From: Desulfovibrio piger | GTDB lineage: Bacteria; Desulfobacterota; Desulfovibrionia; Desulfovibrionales; Desulfovibrionaceae | Assembly (NCBI RefSeq): GCF_012843875.1 | Contig: NZ_JABAFY010000027.1 | Span: forward strand, 1-34,781 | Direction: 5' to 3' | DNA length: 34,781 nt | In this document: piece by piece, positions 32,262-34,781 of the stretch | Layout of the letters: each line of letters starts with the position of its first letter | Numbering within the stretch: the first letter of the stretch is position 1 | Notes under the pieces: model-generated | What the model was told of the DNA's origin: nothing | The model's input: only the letters and a program-made list of their open reading frames with translations | Databases searched by the model: none | Translations under genes and position numbers: made by a program

Positions 32262-32990
32262 ATGCTTATTCATGAAAAAGGCCCCTTTGTCCGGGGTTCC
32301 ATCCTGCTGGTCTCGTTCCTGGTCCTGTTCTGTGTGCTGCTCACTCCCATCATGAAGGATGAAAAGGGCAACCACCTGACCGGTCTGCAGTACGCCGACA
32401 ACGTGTTCAACGAACTCTCCAAGGGTTCTTCCTACTTCATCCCCAGCGTGCGTGAACATGTGAAGACCGTGGAAAAGGTCAACGTCAAGGTCACCGTGAC
32501 CATGAAGAAGGCCGAACTGGCCGAGACCGCCGTGCAGGTGCTGACCAAGGCCGGCATGACCGCCAGCGCTGACGGCGCCAAGGTCTCCTACGAAGGCAAC
32601 CTGGCCGCCATGCTGAACGCCGCCACCACCGACGCCGACAGCCTGTACCACAACGACGCCGCCACCGTGAGCGCCCGTTACGACGGCACCCATGCCCTCA
32701 AGGCCGCCGCGGCCTGGTGGTATGTGCTGAGCCCCTCCATCAAGGAACTGCAGAAGCAGCGCCTGATCGCCGAGGCCCAGGTCGTTGACCAGGTCCTGCG
32801 CCGCGCCGTGGAACCCGGCAACAACTTCTACAGCGTGGAACCCGTGAAGGTGTCGGATCACATCTGGCTCATGAGCGGCATGCTGATCTTCTACGTCATC
32901 TACACGCTCTGGTATGGCTTCGCTATCTTCGAGCTGTTTGAAGGCGTTGGCCTTGCCATGACCAAGTCCAAGGTCAAGCAGGAAGGCTAG
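32262..32990 (+). CDS. Two-TM protein paired with the TauE/SafE permease
   Basis: This 242-residue protein of unrecognised family has a membrane helix at about residues 11-31 ([21 protein letters not shown]) and another at about 205-227 ([24 protein letters not shown]). They flank a 170-residue soluble, probably periplasmic domain rich in Ala/Lys/Val ([27 protein letters not shown]). GGGGAGG lies in the end of the permease gene and ATG 32262 is two bases after its stop, so the two proteins are almost certainly made together. A role as accessory or substrate-capturing subunit of the permease is inference from pairing only. A strong terminator follows. Confidence 0.75.
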   Translation: MLIHEKGPFVRGSILLVSFLVLFCVLLTPIMKDEKGNHLTGLQYADNVFNELSKGSSYFIPSVREHVKTVEKVNVKVTVTMKKAELAETAVQVLTKAGMTASADGAKVSYEGNLAAMLNAATTDADSLYHNDAATVSARYDGTHALKAAAAWWYVLSPSIKELQKQRLIAEAQVVDQVLRRAVEPGNNFYSVEPVKVSDHIWLMSGMLIFYVIYTLWYGFAIFELFEGVGLAMTKSKVKQEG

Positions 32991-33024
32991 TTCCCGGTCT
33001 GGCCTTTCCAGGCGGGCAACGTCA

Positions 33025-33055
33025 GGCGCCGACGGGCAACCGTCGGCGCCTTTTT
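33025..33055 (+). terminator. Intrinsic terminator after the permease pair
   Basis: GGCGCCGACGG (33025-33035), tetraloop GCAA, CCGTCGGCGCC (33040-33050), then five T residues: a perfect 11-bp stem. Confidence 0.95.
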
Positions 33056-33408
33056 CATTCCCGTCCCCGGGCATGCCGAAGAGATACCTTTGTCGCTTCC
33101 CTCGTCTCTTCCCTTTCGAGCGTCATCCGTCCCTGCGGGCGCTCCTTGTTTCTGCCCTCTCCTTGCCCGCCGCCCGCCTGCCGCGGCGTCCCTGCCTGCC
33201 CGCGTCCCTCCCCAAAAAACGACGCTGGCTGTCCTCCTTCCCCACGGGCCCTGCCCGCGACGGAGCTGAAGCCGCGCGGGACGCCTGTTCCCCGTTCCCG
33301 CCATCCCTTGCGCACCACCGGTCCGCAGCCTTCCCTGCCGCCCGGGGGCACGGCCTTTCCCTCCCTTGGAGCATGCCTCCCTTTTTCGTCCTTTTCCCCT
33401 GCGGGACA
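33056..33408. other. Pyrimidine-rich intergenic region before tyrS
   Basis: About 350 bases between the terminator and the tyrS promoter, with long C/T-rich runs on the plus strand. Reading frames here, including the in-frame extension of tyrS, have no recognisable domain. No T-box or other riboswitch element was seen. Confidence 0.5.
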
Positions 33409-33438
33409 TTGACACCCCCGCTTTGCCGAGGCTATCCT
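33409..33438 (+). promoter_or_regulatory. Sigma70 promoter of tyrS
   Basis: A perfect TTGACA (33409-33414), 18-base spacer and TATCCT (33433-33438) give a short leader of about 42 bases containing the small palindrome GCCCGT-A-ACGGGC. Confidence 0.85.
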
Positions 33439-33486
33439 GCCGGGATAACGCCCGTAACGGGCCAACTCCACGCAAGGACAAGTTCG

Positions 33487-34686
33487 ATGATGGATATTGA
33501 TCGCCAAATGGCCGTGATCAAGCGCGGCGTGGCGGAACTGATTGACGAGAAGGAACTGCGCAAGAAACTGGAACGCGGCACGCCCCTGCGCGTGAAGGTG
33601 GGCTTTGACCCCACCGCTCCCGACCTGCATCTGGGCCACACCGTGGTCATGCACAAGATGCGCCACTTTCAGGAACTGGGCCACCAGATCATCTTCCTGA
33701 TCGGTGACTTCACCGGCCGCATCGGCGACCCCACCGGCCGCTCCGAGACCCGTCCCCCCCTGACCGAGGAACAGGTCATCGCCAATGCCGAGACCTACAA
33801 GAAGCAGGTCTTCAAGATCCTCGACCCCGAAAAGACCATCGTGGAATTCAACTCCCACTGGCTGGGCAAGATGGACGCCTCGGACTTCATCCGTCTGGCC
33901 TCCAGCTATACCGTGGCCCGCATGATGGAACGCGACGACTTTGAAAAGCGCTTCCGCGAGCAGCGCCCCATCTCCATCCACGAATTCATCTATCCCCTCT
34001 GCCAGGGCTATGACTCCGTGGCCCTCAAGGCCGACGTGGAAATGGGCGGCACCGACCAGAAGTTCAACCTGCTGGTGGGCCGCAACCTCCAGGCCCACTA
34101 CGGCATGGAAAGCCAGTGCATCCTGACCATGCCCCTGCTGGAAGGCCTGGACGGCGTGCGCAAGATGTCCAAGTCCTACGGCAACTACATCGGCATCGAC
34201 GAAGCTCCCTCCGAGATCTTCGGCAAGGTCATGGCCATCTCCGACGAGCTCATGTGGCGCTATTACGAGCTGCTGTCCTTCAAGTCTCTGGAAGAGATCG
34301 CCACCCTCAAGGAAGACGTGGCCCAGGGCCGCGTGCATCCCAAGGCCGCCAAGGAAATGCTGGCCCACGAAATGGTCAGCCGCTACCACAGCGAAAAGGA
34401 CGCCGACGAGGCCCGCCAGGGCTTCAATGCCGTCTTTGCCAGCGGCGGCGTGCCGGACGACGCCCCCTGCCACACCTGCGCCCAGGGCGACGACAGCACC
34501 CCGCCCGCCTTCCTGGAAGCCGCCGGTCTGGTCAAGAGCCGCGGCGAAGCCAAGCGCCTCATCAAGGAAGGCGCCCTGTCCGTGGACGGCCAGCGCTGCG
34601 ACGACGCCATGTCGCCCCTGGCTGCCGGTGAATACGTCATCAAGCTGGGCAAGAAGCGCTTCCTGCGCCTGACCGTCACGGCCTAG
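33487..34686 (+). CDS. tyrS: Tyrosyl-tRNA synthetase
   Basis: This 399-residue class Ic synthetase charges tRNA-Tyr. It has the HIGH-equivalent HLGHT in [26 protein letters not shown] (residues about 40-65). [33 protein letters not shown] forms the tyrosine site, [12 protein letters not shown] is the second signature, and a C-terminal S4 RNA-binding domain ends in [19 protein letters not shown]. The length fits the TyrZ-like shorter bacterial class. The first of two adjacent ATGs (33487) follows AAGGAC at 8 bases and matches the promoter at 33409. Its product feeds back on the same tRNA pool that the aromatic leader peptide at 8355 would sense. Confidence 0.96.
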   Translation: MMDIDRQMAVIKRGVAELIDEKELRKKLERGTPLRVKVGFDPTAPDLHLGHTVVMHKMRHFQELGHQIIFLIGDFTGRIGDPTGRSETRPPLTEEQVIANAETYKKQVFKILDPEKTIVEFNSHWLGKMDASDFIRLASSYTVARMMERDDFEKRFREQRPISIHEFIYPLCQGYDSVALKADVEMGGTDQKFNLLVGRNLQAHYGMESQCILTMPLLEGLDGVRKMSKSYGNYIGIDEAPSEIFGKVMAISDELMWRYYELLSFKSLEEIATLKEDVAQGRVHPKAAKEMLAHEMVSRYHSEKDADEARQGFNAVFASGGVPDDAPCHTCAQGDDSTPPAFLEAAGLVKSRGEAKRLIKEGALSVDGQRCDDAMSPLAAGEYVIKLGKKRFLRLTVTA

Positions 34687-34705
34687 CCTGCCGCAGCTGT
34701 TTTTT

Positions 34706-34781
<76 letters not shown>

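Noticed and set aside
33056-33486. T-box leader or N-terminal extension of tyrS
   Set aside because: No T-box sequence or specifier stem is seen. The promoter at 33409 lies inside the extension, and the extension has no domain character.

Overview
The window reads as a stretch of a GC-rich chromosome from a Desulfovibrio-like (Desulfovibrionaceae) sulfate-reducing bacterium. This assignment is inferred from gene content: the archaeal-style entry to the shikimate pathway (ADTH synthase plus 3-dehydroquinate synthase II) fused to a pheA-aroA-tyrA operon, an APS-reductase-like AprA/AprB pair, a CbiR cobamide-remodelling enzyme, and strong G/C bias at third codon positions. No rRNA or tRNA gene was seen. 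The right end is a 74-base G run that is almost certainly a sequencing or contig-end artefact.

Layout, left to right. 1-867: non-coding, holding three degenerate tandem hairpin/GGAGG modules and a long-range helix that together look like an undescribed structured RNA. 868-3783: a PreP-type M16C zinc peptidase. 4327-6220: cbiR and a DHH phosphoesterase. 6340-8154: an AT-rich, apparently acquired, solitary DUF262/DUF1524 (GmrSD-type) restriction gene. 8300-13765: the aromatic amino-acid operon, preceded by a promoter, a 35-codon leader peptide crowded with Phe/Tyr/Trp codons, a candidate antiterminator and an intrinsic terminator. This is a textbook-style ribosome-mediated attenuator for all three aromatic amino acids. 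13972-14475: a half-length AbrB-type membrane protein.

The minus strand from 20196 to 14706 carries a probable operon: a DASS/SLC13 anion carrier, an AprA-like flavoprotein, an AprB-like two-cluster ferredoxin, a Crp/Fnr regulator and a PHP histidinol-phosphatase-like protein. No sat or qmo gene is present. Next on the minus strand are an McrBC type IV restriction pair (mcrB-mcrC, 23733-20483) and a DEAD-box helicase / frameshifted small gene / ribF set (27071-24103).

The plus strand resumes with hisI, a well-translated-looking 17-codon mini-ORF and hisG (27560-28960). After these come a small exported protein, a YkgJ-type cysteine-cluster protein, a TauE/SafE (TSUP) permease with a two-TM partner, and tyrS.

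The most interesting parts are the aromatic leader-peptide attenuator, the possible GGA-rich repeat RNA at the left end, and the second APS-reductase-like module wired to its own anion importer and Crp/Fnr regulator. Two unrelated nucleic-acid-targeting defence loci sit about 12 kb apart in an otherwise housekeeping region.
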